Below are positions 33,727-42,311 of a stretch of 64,000 nt of DNA, in pieces. The position numbers and the translations under genes were made by a program. How positions within the stretch are numbered: position 1 is the stretch's first letter; every line of letters begins with the position of its first letter. The notes beneath the pieces were generated by a model, which saw only the letters and a program-made list of their open reading frames with translations, made no database searches and was not told the origin of the DNA. This stretch comes from Winogradskyella sp. (GTDB taxonomy: Bacteria; Bacteroidota; Bacteroidia; Flavobacteriales; Flavobacteriaceae): positions 186,001 to 250,000 of the forward strand of contig NZ_RHLG01000004.1 in NCBI RefSeq assembly GCF_003712105.1, read 5' to 3'.

Positions 33727-35724
33727 CTACTGAAAAATAATCGGTTTTAAACCGCCTTTTTTAAAATTCTCCAATCCAGTTTTCAGCCATTCAAAATAAG
33801 CATCTGCATCTGGCTCATATGCATTAGTTGTATTTAGCAATTCTAAATCATGGTTTAGTAATGCATAGTAAGGCTGAGAATTATTTTCAAAATTAATGGT
33901 TTGTAGCGTTGCCCATTTATCACCAATAGTTTCTATATCCTTTACAGTGCCATTAGCTCTTAAATACTGAAACTGTTCGCCTTCTGGTAATTCTTTCTTA
34001 TCATCAACATATAGCGAAATGATGACATAGTTTTCACTCAACATATCATACACGGCAGATGCACTCCAAACTTGTTCTTCCATTTTACGGCAATTAACAC
34101 ATGCCCAACCTGTAAAATCTAATAATATAGGTTTATTCTCAGTTTTGGCTTTTGCCAATCCTTCTTGCCAATCTTTACTGCAGTTTAAATCTAAAGGGCA
34201 TTCAGAAGCTTTATCATATAGGCTATAAAACATAGGTGGTGGAAACCCACTTAACAATTTCAAATTAGCATATTTTGTATTGGTTAACCCTGGCATTAAA
34301 TAAAGAACAAATGCTATAAATAGTAGTGCAGTAGTTATTCGGCCTTTGCCTAATTTTTGTAGTGGACCATCATGCGGAAATTTAATTTTTCCAAAGAGAT
34401 ACAACACCAGACCAATTCCAATTATAATCCAAAGTCCAATAAACACTTCACGCTTCAATATGCCCCAATGCTCTACTAAATCAGCATTAGATAAGAATTT
34501 GAGCGCTAAAGCTAATTCAATAAAACCTAAAACCACCTTTACTGTATTTAGCCAACCTCCAGATTTTGGCAAACTATTTAACCATTTAGGAAACATTGCA
34601 AATAGACTAAATGGTAATGCTAAAGCCAAACCAAAACCACTCATACCCATTGTTAATTGCATTGCTCCACCATCTGCTGTTAGGGAGCTTCCTAATAAAG
34701 TCCCTAAAATTGGACCTGTGCATGAAAAAGACACAATAGCTAAGGTTAAGGCCATGAAAAACACGCCAATAACTCCACCAATTTTTGTAGCTCTACTGTC
34801 CATAGCAGCACTCCAACTTTGTGGTAATGTCAGCTCAAAATATCCAAAGAATGAAAATGCAAACACCACAAAAATGACAAAGAAAATAATGTTTAGCGTC
34901 ACATTAGTAGATATGCTATTAAGTATTCCAGGGTCAATAGAGTCTAATAAATGAAAAGGAATACTTAGTAAAGCGTAGATTAAAAAGATAAAAAAGCCAT
35001 AAAGAATAGAATTAAATAAGCCTTTTTTTGATTCACTAGAACTTTTAGTAAAAAACGATACCGTCAAAGGAATCATCGGAAACACACATGGTGTCAATAA
35101 TGCAATAAGACCACCTAAAAATCCTAATAAAAATATAGACAGGTTACTCTTTTCTTTTATCTCTTGTTTTTGGTACTTGTCCCAACCTGTTACATTTAAT
35201 TGAAGCTCATCTGATAGCTGTTTACTTTTATCATCTACTGTTGCCGCTTCTTCAATAACTTCACTTCCATCAAGATTAAGCTTAAAACTATCATCACCTA
35301 ATATGCACTTTTCATCATCACAAGTTTGGTACTGAGCTAAAATCTGTATCTGTTTAAACTCAGGATTCGTCACAGAAATTTTCTGTGTGAATAGAACAGT
35401 CCCGCTGAATTTCTTCACATATTCTTTAAAGACAGAATCAAATTTTTCTTTTGAGTCTGGCTCTGTAGTTTCTCCTATGAGTTTATAATTTCCGTCTTGA
35501 TTTAAAAATTCAATATCAGTCTCGGGTGCAAATCCTTCTTCATCAAACTTATGCTGGGAGTATATGCTGTAGCCTTCTGCAACTGTTACTTCCATTGAAA
35601 TTAGATATTCAGTATCTGATATCTGTTCTATAGTATTTTCCCAACTCGCTGGGTTAAATATCTGAGAAAAAGAGCTTAAGGTAAATAGAACACTTAATAG
35701 GGCAAAAAGAAGACGTCTAGTCAT
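33727..35724 (-). CDS. DsbD-like thiol:disulfide interchange protein
   Basis: Start ATG 35724 opens a signal peptide (MTRRLLFALLSVLFTLSSFS); product 665 residues. An N-terminal periplasmic DsbD-alpha-like domain (~20-190, with a Cys pair in TCDDEKCILG) is followed by an eight-helix CcdA-type domain (~205-480, LLTPCVFPMIPLTVSFFT and FSCTGPILGT). A C-terminal thioredoxin domain has GWACVNCRKME. The protein carries electrons from cytoplasmic thioredoxin to periplasmic thiol proteins. This fits the neighbouring thioredoxin-fold proteins. Confidence 0.93.
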   Translation of the reverse strand: MTRRLLFALLSVLFTLSSFSQIFNPASWENTIEQISDTEYLISMEVTVAEGYSIYSQHKFDEEGFAPETDIEFLNQDGNYKLIGETTEPDSKEKFDSVFKEYVKKFSGTVLFTQKISVTNPEFKQIQILAQYQTCDDEKCILGDDSFKLNLDGSEVIEEAATVDDKSKQLSDELQLNVTGWDKYQKQEIKEKSNLSIFLLGFLGGLIALLTPCVFPMIPLTVSFFTKSSSESKKGLFNSILYGFFIFLIYALLSIPFHLLDSIDPGILNSISTNVTLNIIFFVIFVVFAFSFFGYFELTLPQSWSAAMDSRATKIGGVIGVFFMALTLAIVSFSCTGPILGTLLGSSLTADGGAMQLTMGMSGFGLALALPFSLFAMFPKWLNSLPKSGGWLNTVKVVLGFIELALALKFLSNADLVEHWGILKREVFIGLWIIIGIGLVLYLFGKIKFPHDGPLQKLGKGRITTALLFIAFVLYLMPGLTNTKYANLKLLSGFPPPMFYSLYDKASECPLDLNCSKDWQEGLAKAKTENKPILLDFTGWACVNCRKMEEQVWSASAVYDMLSENYVIISLYVDDKKELPEGEQFQYLRANGTVKDIETIGDKWATLQTINFENNSQPYYALLNHDLELLNTTNAYEPDADAYFEWLKTGLENFKKGGLKPIIFQ

Positions 35725-35822
35725 TGGAGTATAATAGTTGTTACACACAAATGTAATTGTTGTGCTTGTTTTATCAATTAATGGTCGACTAATTTATAAA
35801 AACCTTAAGAATTGAAGTCATA

Positions 35823-35845
35823 AAAAAACCGAACGTAGTGTTCGG
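35823..35845 (-). terminator. Terminator of the rhodanese operon
   Basis: CCGAAC and GTTCGG arms (35829-35845) form a short hairpin that on the minus strand is followed by seven T residues. It lies just downstream of the stop at 35856. Confidence 0.8.
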
Positions 35846-35855
35846 CCTTTAGTAT

Positions 35856-36266
35856 TTAAGATTTTTCATCTGCAGTGAGTAATTCGGCATATTCCCATTT
35901 CGATATGCCTCCGTCAAGGTCATATACTTTTTCGAACCCCGCATCTTTTAGTTTTTTTGCACATTTTGCACTGCGTCCTCCAGATTTACAGTACAGTAAT
36001 ACGGGCTTTGACTTATCTAGTTTTTGTATATCGGCATCAAAGGTTGGTGATCTAAAATCTATATTCTGAGCAGATTTAATATGAACCGACTCAAACTCCG
36101 AAGGTGTTCTTACATCTATAAGTTGAACATCTTCTCGTTCAATAATGGTTTTCATCTCATCAGCAGTTACTAGTTTTATATCTTCAGAATCTGCTTTCTG
36201 ATCTACACAACTTGTAATAAAAATTACAAGCATACCTGTTAGTAAAACTTTAGTTAATTGCTTCAT
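35856..36266 (-). CDS. Rhodanese-domain lipoprotein
   Basis: The 136-residue protein has a lipoprotein signal (VIFITSCVDQK, lipid-modified Cys20) and one rhodanese domain with active-site loop YCKSGGRSAKC. It would be anchored in the cell envelope and transfer sulfane sulfur or act as a persulfide carrier. Rhodanese features VQLIDVRTPSEFESVHIKSAQNID and KVYDLDGGISKWE are clear. It lies 21 nt downstream of a second, cytoplasmic rhodanese gene. Confidence 0.92.
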   Translation of the reverse strand: MKQLTKVLLTGMLVIFITSCVDQKADSEDIKLVTADEMKTIIEREDVQLIDVRTPSEFESVHIKSAQNIDFRSPTFDADIQKLDKSKPVLLYCKSGGRSAKCAKKLKDAGFEKVYDLDGGISKWEYAELLTADEKS

Positions 36267-36287
36267 GATGAATGATTTTTTGATTGA

Positions 36288-36608
36288 TTAATTTAGTTGA
36301 CTGACTTCACCTTGCCATTCCGTAAAACCTCCCAAAAGATTATATGCATTTTCAAATCCTAACTGATTCATAATTGCACATGCTTGAGCACTTCGTCCTC
36401 CTGATCTACAGTAAACATAGTAGTTCTTCGAGGTATCTAATTTTTGAATGTCTTCAATAAAACCTTGCCCTTTGTAAATATCTATATGTAAAGCTTTAGG
36501 AATAACTCCTAATTCTTCGACTTCTTCTTGTGTTCTAACGTCCAAAATTATAGCGTTAGTATCTTCATTTAGTTGTTTTGTCCAATTTTTTTGATCTAAA
36601 TCAGCCAT
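36288..36608 (-). CDS. Single-domain rhodanese
   Basis: The 106-residue cytoplasmic protein is a complete rhodanese domain: IILDVRTQEEVEELGVIPKALHID, active-site YCRSGGRSAQAC, and AYNLLGGFTEWQG. It probably moves sulfane sulfur; the acceptor is unknown. The adjacent lipoprotein rhodanese shares the CxSGGRSA loop, suggesting duplication into cytoplasmic and envelope forms within one operon. Confidence 0.92.
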   Translation of the reverse strand: MADLDQKNWTKQLNEDTNAIILDVRTQEEVEELGVIPKALHIDIYKGQGFIEDIQKLDTSKNYYVYCRSGGRSAQACAIMNQLGFENAYNLLGGFTEWQGEVSQLN

Positions 36609-36662
36609 TTACGTGGAATTTATTAAACAAAATTAACATTTCTTTATGATATAGACGTAAAA

Positions 36663-36689
36663 AAATCTGAAGTGTTACACTTCAGATTT
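36663..36689 (-). terminator. Terminator of the thioredoxin-fold gene pair
   Basis: AAATCTGAAGTG and CACTTCAGATTT form a perfect 12-bp stem with a 3-nt loop, followed on the minus strand by a run of T. It lies 26 nt past the stop at 36715. Confidence 0.85.
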
Positions 36690-36714
36690 AATATTTAACA
36701 TATTTAGTAAAAAA

Positions 36715-37329
36715 CTATCTTTTAACTTTTATAGAACAACCAATTGCTCTAGTCTTTGTCTGCTCAACTTCTTTTCCTTCCAATAGTGCATTAACAGCGT
36801 TTTCCACGTATTTTGTTTTTACTAAAGAAGCATCTTGATAATTATCATCAATTGCACCAATGTATTTTACAACATTTCCTTTAGTCGTTTTCTCAAGAAC
36901 ATACACATGTGGTGTTTTGGTCGCTCCATATTGTGGATATATTTTTTGACCTTCGTCCATTAAATACGGAAAAGTAAATCCTTTAGCTTTGGCTCTAGCT
37001 TGCATAGCTTGCATATTATCGCCAGGTTTTACATCAGTATCATTAGGCATAATAGCAATAACAGGATACCCTTTGGAGGCATACTTTTTATTTAATGCTT
37101 CTATTCTATCTTCGTATGCAACGGCATATGGACATGTATTACAAGTAAAAACAACTATAAATCCTTTTGCTGTGTTATAATCTGAAAGTGATACTTTTTT
37201 ACCATCAATATTTTGTAAGGAAAAATCCGTGGCGATGTCACCTATGTCATAGCCTGCAGTTCCTGTAACAGTAAATGCTGTTAAGCTTATAAAGCAGACA
37301 AATACTGCTATTAATTTTAAATTTCTCAT
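36715..37329 (-). CDS. Exported thioredoxin-fold (redoxin/AhpC-like) protein
   Basis: The 204-residue protein has a signal peptide (LIAVFVCFISLTAFTVTG) and a redoxin domain: IGDIATDFSLQNIDGKKVSL, active-site FTCNTCPYAVAYED (CNTC), and a cis-Pro loop ATKTPHVYVLE. It should act as an envelope thiol peroxidase- or reductase-like protein, probably reduced through the DsbD-like protein nearby. It lies 29 nt downstream of the TlpA-like gene and shares its terminator. Confidence 0.88.
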   Translation of the reverse strand: MRNLKLIAVFVCFISLTAFTVTGTAGYDIGDIATDFSLQNIDGKKVSLSDYNTAKGFIVVFTCNTCPYAVAYEDRIEALNKKYASKGYPVIAIMPNDTDVKPGDNMQAMQARAKAKGFTFPYLMDEGQKIYPQYGATKTPHVYVLEKTTKGNVVKYIGAIDDNYQDASLVKTKYVENAVNALLEGKEVEQTKTRAIGCSIKVKR

Positions 37330-37358
37330 AATTTTAGTTATTAATTATCTAATGCCCA

Positions 37359-37892
37359 TTATGGGTTTAAAAATTGTTGTACTTCGTTTTGTAATTCTTC
37401 ATAGGTGAAAGATTTTTCAAAAAACTTACGCTTATCACCTTTATATATTATTGTGGCTGGTAATGCACCAGACCATGTTTCATTTATTGCAGGCACCCAT
37501 CTATTTTGGTCTACATCATCCAAACAGACAACTTTAGATTGAATGCTATTCTTCTTTAAAAACGGAATTAAGTGAGTTTCATATTTTCTTGGAAAATCTA
37601 AACTAACCAATAAAACCTCAACATTCTTTTCTTTGTAATCTGCGTTTAGTTTTTCAAAATATGGCAGCTCTTTAATACATGGTGCACACCAAGTAGCCCA
37701 AAAATTTACCACATGTATAGTATTGTCATCAACATTTATCAAAGGTTTAAGGCCATCATAATCATATATTTCTAAACCTATATCGTCGTTCTGCTCTAAT
37801 TTAGTTGATGTATTTTCAGAAAGTGGAGCATCTTTAGGTGCTTCTTTACATGCACTCAAAACAAAAAGAAATAGTAAAAACAGCTGCTTCAT
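37359..37892 (-). CDS. TlpA-like thioredoxin lipoprotein
   Basis: The 177-residue protein has a lipoprotein signal (LFLLFLFVLSACKEAPK, Cys15) and a TlpA/ResA-type thioredoxin domain: IHVVNFWATWCAPCIKELPYFEK with active-site CAPC, and a cis-Pro loop ALPATIIYKG. It would reduce disulfides in the envelope, with electrons from the DsbD-like protein (inference). Confidence 0.9.
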   Translation of the reverse strand: MKQLFLLFLFVLSACKEAPKDAPLSENTSTKLEQNDDIGLEIYDYDGLKPLINVDDNTIHVVNFWATWCAPCIKELPYFEKLNADYKEKNVEVLLVSLDFPRKYETHLIPFLKKNSIQSKVVCLDDVDQNRWVPAINETWSGALPATIIYKGDKRKFFEKSFTYEELQNEVQQFLNP

Positions 37893-37969
37893 GCATTAAA
37901 AGTACAACCCGAAAAAACCAACTGTTTCATTTTTAACAAAAAATTAAATGTTAATATGAAAATTAGTTA

Positions 37970-37986
37970 TACATTTGTATATACAA
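37970..37986 (+). promoter_or_regulatory. -7 element with overlapping palindrome before the MarR gene
   Basis: TACATTTG (37970-37977) is a perfect -7 match, and TTGTATATACAA (37975-37986) is a perfect 12-bp palindrome overlapping it. The ATG follows 9 nt later, so the mRNA leader is very short. Autoregulation by the MarR protein is likely. Confidence 0.6.
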
Positions 37987-37995
37987 TTGTTGTAT

Positions 37996-38451
37996 ATGAA
38001 AGAGTTAGAAAAAATTATAAGTTCAACATCTAATATATCAGACACTAAAGCTGCGGTAATTAGCATATTTCATATCAATAATTATATTAAAGAAACCATC
38101 TTAACTCATCTTAAACCACACGATTTATCGATTGAACAATTTAATGTAATGCGCATCCTTAGAGGACAAAAAGGTAATCCTCTTAATCTCCAAGACATAC
38201 AGGAACGAATGATTAATAAGATGAGTAATACGACTAGACTAGTTGATAAACTATTAAAAAAGAGATTTGTTAAACGCACTATATGTAAGCAAAACAGAAG
38301 AAAAGTCGAAATCTCTATAACCGAGTTAGGATTAAAAACATTAAACGACTTAGATGCCGTTATCGATAATACAGAGCAGAACATAACTGCTCCACTTAAT
38401 AATGAAGAATTAAAACAATTAAATAAACTTTTATTAAAACTTAATAATTAA
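37996..38451 (+). CDS. MarR-family transcriptional regulator
   Basis: Starting at ATG 37996 the product has 151 residues with the MarR fold: LSIEQFNVMRILRGQKGNPLNLQDIQERM, recognition helix NTTRLVDKLLKKRFV, wing KQNRRKVEISITELG. An upstream in-frame start at 37975 lies inside the -7 box and is rejected. It is followed after 11 nt by the YceI gene, its probable target along with itself. The ligand is unknown. Confidence 0.9.
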   Translation: MKELEKIISSTSNISDTKAAVISIFHINNYIKETILTHLKPHDLSIEQFNVMRILRGQKGNPLNLQDIQERMINKMSNTTRLVDKLLKKRFVKRTICKQNRRKVEISITELGLKTLNDLDAVIDNTEQNITAPLNNEELKQLNKLLLKLNN

Positions 38452-38462
38452 AACAACAGAAA

Positions 38463-39026
38463 ATGAAGAATTTAAAACATTTAGCAATAGTAATCTTAGC
38501 CATGTCTTTTTTCTCTTTTACAGTATTTACTGAAAAGCAAATTAACATTGAAGAAAGCACAATAGAATGGACAGGTAAAAAAGTAACTGGCCAACATGTT
38601 GGTACAATAAACTTCGAAAGCGGTATGCTAGCTTTTGATGGTGATAATTTAGTAGGTGGTGAATTTGTAATCGATATGACAACCATTACTGTAACTGATT
38701 TAACCGGAAAAGGTAAAGCTAATTTAGAAGGTCACTTAAAATCTGATGACTTCTTTGGAGTTGCAGCGCATAACACAGCCACTTTAAAGATTACAAATGT
38801 TAGTAAGCACAAAAAAGATTATGAGGTCATAGGTAATTTAACGATTAAAGGTATTACCAAACCTATTAACTTTACCTTAGTTATGGAAGCTAATTCTGCG
38901 AGCGCTAAAGTCACTGTTAACCGTGCCGAGTTCGATGTAAGGTATGGTTCACCAAGCTTTTTCAACAATTTAAAAGACAAAGCTATCTACGATAATTTTG
39001 ACCTAGACGTGAAGTTATCTTTTTAA
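38463..39026 (+). CDS. YceI-family exported lipid-binding-like protein
   Basis: The 187-residue protein has a signal peptide (AIVILAMSFFSFTVF) and a YceI-type beta barrel: ESTIEWTGKKVTGQHVGTINFESG, MTTITVTDLTGKGKANLEGHLKSDDFF, GNLTIKGITKPINF, and FDVRYGSPSFFNNL. Relatives bind isoprenoid-like lipids in the periplasm. It forms a two-gene unit with the MarR regulator. Confidence 0.93.
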   Translation: MKNLKHLAIVILAMSFFSFTVFTEKQINIEESTIEWTGKKVTGQHVGTINFESGMLAFDGDNLVGGEFVIDMTTITVTDLTGKGKANLEGHLKSDDFFGVAAHNTATLKITNVSKHKKDYEVIGNLTIKGITKPINFTLVMEANSASAKVTVNRAEFDVRYGSPSFFNNLKDKAIYDNFDLDVKLSF

Positions 39027-39050
39027 TGTATTAAAAATTTTAAATTTAAT

Positions 39051-39080
39051 TTGAAATAAATAATTTCATTTCTATATTTG
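39051..39080 (+). promoter_or_regulatory. trp operon promoter
   Basis: TTG (39051-39053), a 19-nt spacer and TATATTTG (39073-39080) match the Bacteroidota -33/-7 consensus almost ideally. The leader-peptide ATG begins 8 nt later, so the leader would be translated from a nearly leaderless transcript. Confidence 0.75.
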
Positions 39081-39087
39081 ACATCAA

Positions 39088-39144
39088 ATGAGAAACAATA
39101 AAACATGGTGGTGGAACTTTGCAAACGAAACGTTCGTGAACTAG
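39088..39144 (+). CDS. trpL: trp operon leader peptide
   Basis: The 18-residue frame MRNNKTWWWNFANETFVN has three consecutive Trp codons (39106-39114), the classic sensor of charged tRNA-Trp. It lies between a strong promoter and a terminator that precedes trpE. Ribosome stalling at the Trp codons under starvation would change the downstream RNA fold. Confidence 0.9.
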   Translation: MRNNKTWWWNFANETFVN

Positions 39145-39199
39145 TCCATTGTGTTAATTAAAATATCAAAAGGCTTGTCATTCACGACAAGCCTTTTTT
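39133..39199 (+). promoter_or_regulatory. trp attenuator (terminator with alternative pairing)
   Basis: AAAAGGCTTGTC (39168-39179) and GACAAGCCTTTTTT (39186-39199) form a strong terminator with a 6-nt loop ATTCAC. TCGTGAA (39133-39139) near the end of the leader frame can pair with TTCACGA (39181-39187), which spans the loop and the 3' stem, and would form an antiterminator when the ribosome stalls at the Trp codons. Confidence 0.8.
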
Positions 39200-39226
39200 A
39201 ATTATTGTGCACTGAAATAATCAGAA

Positions 39227-40633
39227 ATGAAAACATTTAATTTAACAACTCATTATAAAAAGATTTTAACCGATACCATCACTCCTGTAACTGTATACTA
39301 CAAGATTAGGGATAAGTATCCAAATAGTATCTTATTAGAAAGTGGTGATTATCACAGAAATCACAAGAACTTTTCTTATATCTGTTTTAATCCAATAGCC
39401 TCGATAAAAATTGAAAATGAAGTTATAACACAGACGTTTCCTAGTGGAGACAGTTCTGAAATAAATATAACAGATGATATCAATGTAATTGATGAAATTT
39501 ACAATTTCACAAAACGATTCAAAAGTAACTCGACAGAAAAATTCAAGTTTATTAATAATGGCATTTTTGGCTATACCTCTTATGATGCTGTTAGGTATTT
39601 TGAAGACATAGAAATTGGCAAAAAGGAAAACTCTGTTGAAATACCAGATGTATATTACGCCGTTTATCAAAATATCATTGCCATAAATCACTTTAAAAAT
39701 GAAGCTTACATTTTTGCACATTGTCCTGAAGGTGTAACAAGCAATATTGATGCTATCGATAATCTTATAAACGTTCAGAATTTTGCATCTTTCAACTTCG
39801 ATCCAAAAGGAGATATTTCTTCTAACTTAACCGACCACGAGTTTTTACAACATGTAGATTATGCAAAAAAGCATTGCGCACGTGGTGATGTGTTTCAATT
39901 GGTACTATCGCGACGATTTTCTCAAGAATTTACAGGAGATGATTTCAATGTATATCGTGCATTAAGAAGCATCAACCCATCGCCTTATCTATTCTATTTC
40001 GACTATGGTGATTTTAAGATTTTCGGCAGTTCTCCAGAAGCCCAACTTATAGTCACTGATGGATTAGCAGAAATTCATCCTATAGCCGGTACATTTAAGC
40101 GTAGTGGAGACGACAAACAGGATGCATTACTGGCAGAAGAATTGGTAAAAGACGAAAAAGAAAATGCCGAACATGTCATGCTTGTGGATTTAGCCCGAAA
40201 CGATTTAAGTCGGCATGGAAGCAATGTAAAAGTAGAGACGTATAGAGAAGTTCAATTCTTTTCGCACGTTATTCATTTAGTAAGTAAAGTTACAGGACAA
40301 AAGCATGATACTACATCTACAATACAAGTAGTTGCAGATACATTTCCTGCTGGTACTTTAAGTGGTGCACCAAAGCATAGAGCCATGCAACTGATAGAGC
40401 AATACGAAAAAACAAGTCGTGGTTATTATGGCGGAGCAATAGGTTTTATGGATTTTGAAGGTAATTTTAATCATGCCATTATGATTAGAACCTTTTTGAG
40501 TAAAGATTACAAACTCAATTGGCAAGCAGGTGCTGGATTAGTATCAAAGTCTAACCCGGAAAGTGAAAGACAAGAAGTATTCAACAAATTAGGTGCCTTA
40601 AATAAAGCCATTGAATTAGCTAAAGAGATATAA
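39227..40633 (+). CDS. trpE: Anthranilate synthase component I
   Basis: The 468-residue subunit converts chorismate to anthranilate with ammonia from the TrpG subunit, the first step of tryptophan synthesis. Chorismate-binding enzyme motifs are intact: RGDVFQLVLSRRF, INPSPYLFYFDYGDF, IHPIAGTFKRSGDD, LVDLARNDLSRHG, and TFPAGTLSGAPKHRAMQLI. The N-terminal regulatory domain typical of TrpE is present. It starts 28 nt after the attenuator terminator and is 1 nt from trpG. Confidence 0.96.
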   Translation: MKTFNLTTHYKKILTDTITPVTVYYKIRDKYPNSILLESGDYHRNHKNFSYICFNPIASIKIENEVITQTFPSGDSSEINITDDINVIDEIYNFTKRFKSNSTEKFKFINNGIFGYTSYDAVRYFEDIEIGKKENSVEIPDVYYAVYQNIIAINHFKNEAYIFAHCPEGVTSNIDAIDNLINVQNFASFNFDPKGDISSNLTDHEFLQHVDYAKKHCARGDVFQLVLSRRFSQEFTGDDFNVYRALRSINPSPYLFYFDYGDFKIFGSSPEAQLIVTDGLAEIHPIAGTFKRSGDDKQDALLAEELVKDEKENAEHVMLVDLARNDLSRHGSNVKVETYREVQFFSHVIHLVSKVTGQKHDTTSTIQVVADTFPAGTLSGAPKHRAMQLIEQYEKTSRGYYGGAIGFMDFEGNFNHAIMIRTFLSKDYKLNWQAGAGLVSKSNPESERQEVFNKLGALNKAIELAKEI

Positions 40634-40634
40634 T

Positions 40635-41201
40635 ATGAAAAAAGTATTAGTCATAGACAATTACGATAGTTTTACATACAATCTAGTGCACTATCTAGAA
40701 GATTTAAACTGTGATGTTACGGTTTATAGAAATGATAAATTAACGCTAGATGATGTAAAACCCTTTGATAAAATTGTGCTTTCTCCTGGTCCCGGAATTC
40801 CAGATGAAGCCGGATTATTAAAAGCCATTATCGAGACGTATGCTCCAACAAAAAGTATTCTAGGTGTCTGCTTAGGACAGCAAGCTATTGGTGAAGTTTT
40901 TGGTGGTGAACTAGAAAATCTTGATAGTGTTTTTCATGGCGTAGCTACTAATGTGACATTATCTGTTGATGATGAAATTCTCTTTGAAGGTTTAGATAAC
41001 ACTTTTGAAGTTGGTCGTTATCACTCATGGGTTGTTAGCAACAACTTACCTGAAAGTTTAGAAGCCACATCTTTTGATGAAAACGGACAAATCATGTCTC
41101 TACGTCACAAAGTGTATGATGTAAAAGGTGTACAATATCATCCGGAATCGGTTTTAACACCTGATGGCAAAAAAATACTAAAGAACTGGTTAAACAATTA
41201 A
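40635..41201 (+). CDS. trpG: Anthranilate synthase component II (glutamine amidotransferase)
   Basis: The 188-residue class I glutamine amidotransferase supplies ammonia to TrpE. Motifs: VIDNYDSFTYNLVHYLE, LSPGPGIPDE, nucleophile Cys in ILGVCLGQQAIGE, and the His-Glu pair in VQYHPESVLTPDG. Length is normal. It may also serve as PabA, as in other bacteria. Confidence 0.96.
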   Translation: MKKVLVIDNYDSFTYNLVHYLEDLNCDVTVYRNDKLTLDDVKPFDKIVLSPGPGIPDEAGLLKAIIETYAPTKSILGVCLGQQAIGEVFGGELENLDSVFHGVATNVTLSVDDEILFEGLDNTFEVGRYHSWVVSNNLPESLEATSFDENGQIMSLRHKVYDVKGVQYHPESVLTPDGKKILKNWLNN

Positions 41202-41203
41202 AG

Positions 41204-41299
41204 TGTCACTTCGAGTGATTTTTGAAGTATGAAAAAATCGTATCGAGAAATCTAGGTCTCGATACAAAATTCTGAAAAAGAATTTCACTCGACCTGACA
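41204..41299. repeat. Palindromic repeat between trpG and trpD
   Basis: A ~95-bp imperfect palindrome with outer arms TGTCA/TGACA and a perfect inner stem GTATCGAGA/TCTCGATAC (41240-41248, 41257-41265). A second copy lies at 42312-42406. In RNA it would form a long hairpin without a T run. Confidence 0.8.
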
Positions 41300-41311
41300 A
41301 ACTAATAAAAT

Positions 41312-42304
41312 ATGAAAGACATATTAAACAGACTTATTGCTCATGAAACTATCTCTTCAGAAGAAGCTAAGCAAGTCATTGTAAACATATCTAACGATAT
41401 GTACAATCCTAGTCAAATAGCTTGTTTCTTATCTGTGTATATGATGAGGAGTATTACTATTGAAGAGTTACAAGGGTTTAGAGATGCATTATTGGAGCTA
41501 TGTGTGCCAATTGACCTTTCAGACTATAATGCTATCGATATTGTAGGCACTGGCGGCGATGGTAAAAACACATTTAATATATCTACATTATCATCATTTA
41601 TTACTGCAGGTGCAGGTGTACATGTTTCTAAACATGGTAACTATGGTGTCTCATCAACATCGGGTTCGTCAAATGTTATGGAGAACTTGGGCGTTAAGTT
41701 TTCAAATGATGAAGATTATTTAAAACGCTGCCTAGATAAAGCAGGTATCTGCATTTTACACGCACCTTTATTTCATCCTGCCATGAAAAATGTGGCACCA
41801 ATTCGCAAAGAATTAGGTGTAAAAACATTTTTCAATATGCTTGGTCCAATGGTAAATCCATCGTTTCCAAAAAGCCAATTATTAGGTGTTTATAGTTTAG
41901 AAATTTTACGTTTATACAGTTTTCTATATCAAAAGACAGATAAGAATTATAACATTGTCTTTGCTCTTGATGGATACGATGAAATTTCTTTAACAGGAAA
42001 AGCTAAAATCATTTCTAACCATTCGGAGACATTATTTTCTCCTAGAGATCTAGGGTTAAATTCTATAAAACAATCTGAAATCTTTGGTGGTGATACTATA
42101 CAAGATGCAGCTAAAATATTTGTAGATATAGTGAATGGTAACGGAACTGAAGCGCAGAATAATGTGGTTTGCGCAAATGCAGGTCTCGCTATAGCTACTA
42201 GCAAACAAATCTCTCATAAAGAAGGTTTTGAATTGGCTAAAGAATCTCTGTTTAGTGGTAAGGCAAAAGAAAGTTTAAATGCTTTAATCGAATTAGGTAA
42301 ATGA
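41312..42304 (+). CDS. trpD: Anthranilate phosphoribosyltransferase
   Basis: The 330-residue enzyme joins anthranilate to phosphoribosyl pyrophosphate. Visible: IDIVGTGGDGKNTFNISTLSSFITA (PRPP-binding), KHGNYGVSSTSGSSNVMENLGV, HPAMKNVAPIRKELGVKTFFNMLGP and the C-terminal NAGLAIA region. It is flanked on both sides by copies of a palindromic repeat that separate it from trpG and trpC. Confidence 0.96.
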   Translation: MKDILNRLIAHETISSEEAKQVIVNISNDMYNPSQIACFLSVYMMRSITIEELQGFRDALLELCVPIDLSDYNAIDIVGTGGDGKNTFNISTLSSFITAGAGVHVSKHGNYGVSSTSGSSNVMENLGVKFSNDEDYLKRCLDKAGICILHAPLFHPAMKNVAPIRKELGVKTFFNMLGPMVNPSFPKSQLLGVYSLEILRLYSFLYQKTDKNYNIVFALDGYDEISLTGKAKIISNHSETLFSPRDLGLNSIKQSEIFGGDTIQDAAKIFVDIVNGNGTEAQNNVVCANAGLAIATSKQISHKEGFELAKESLFSGKAKESLNALIELGK

Positions 42305-42311
42305 AAAAAAA

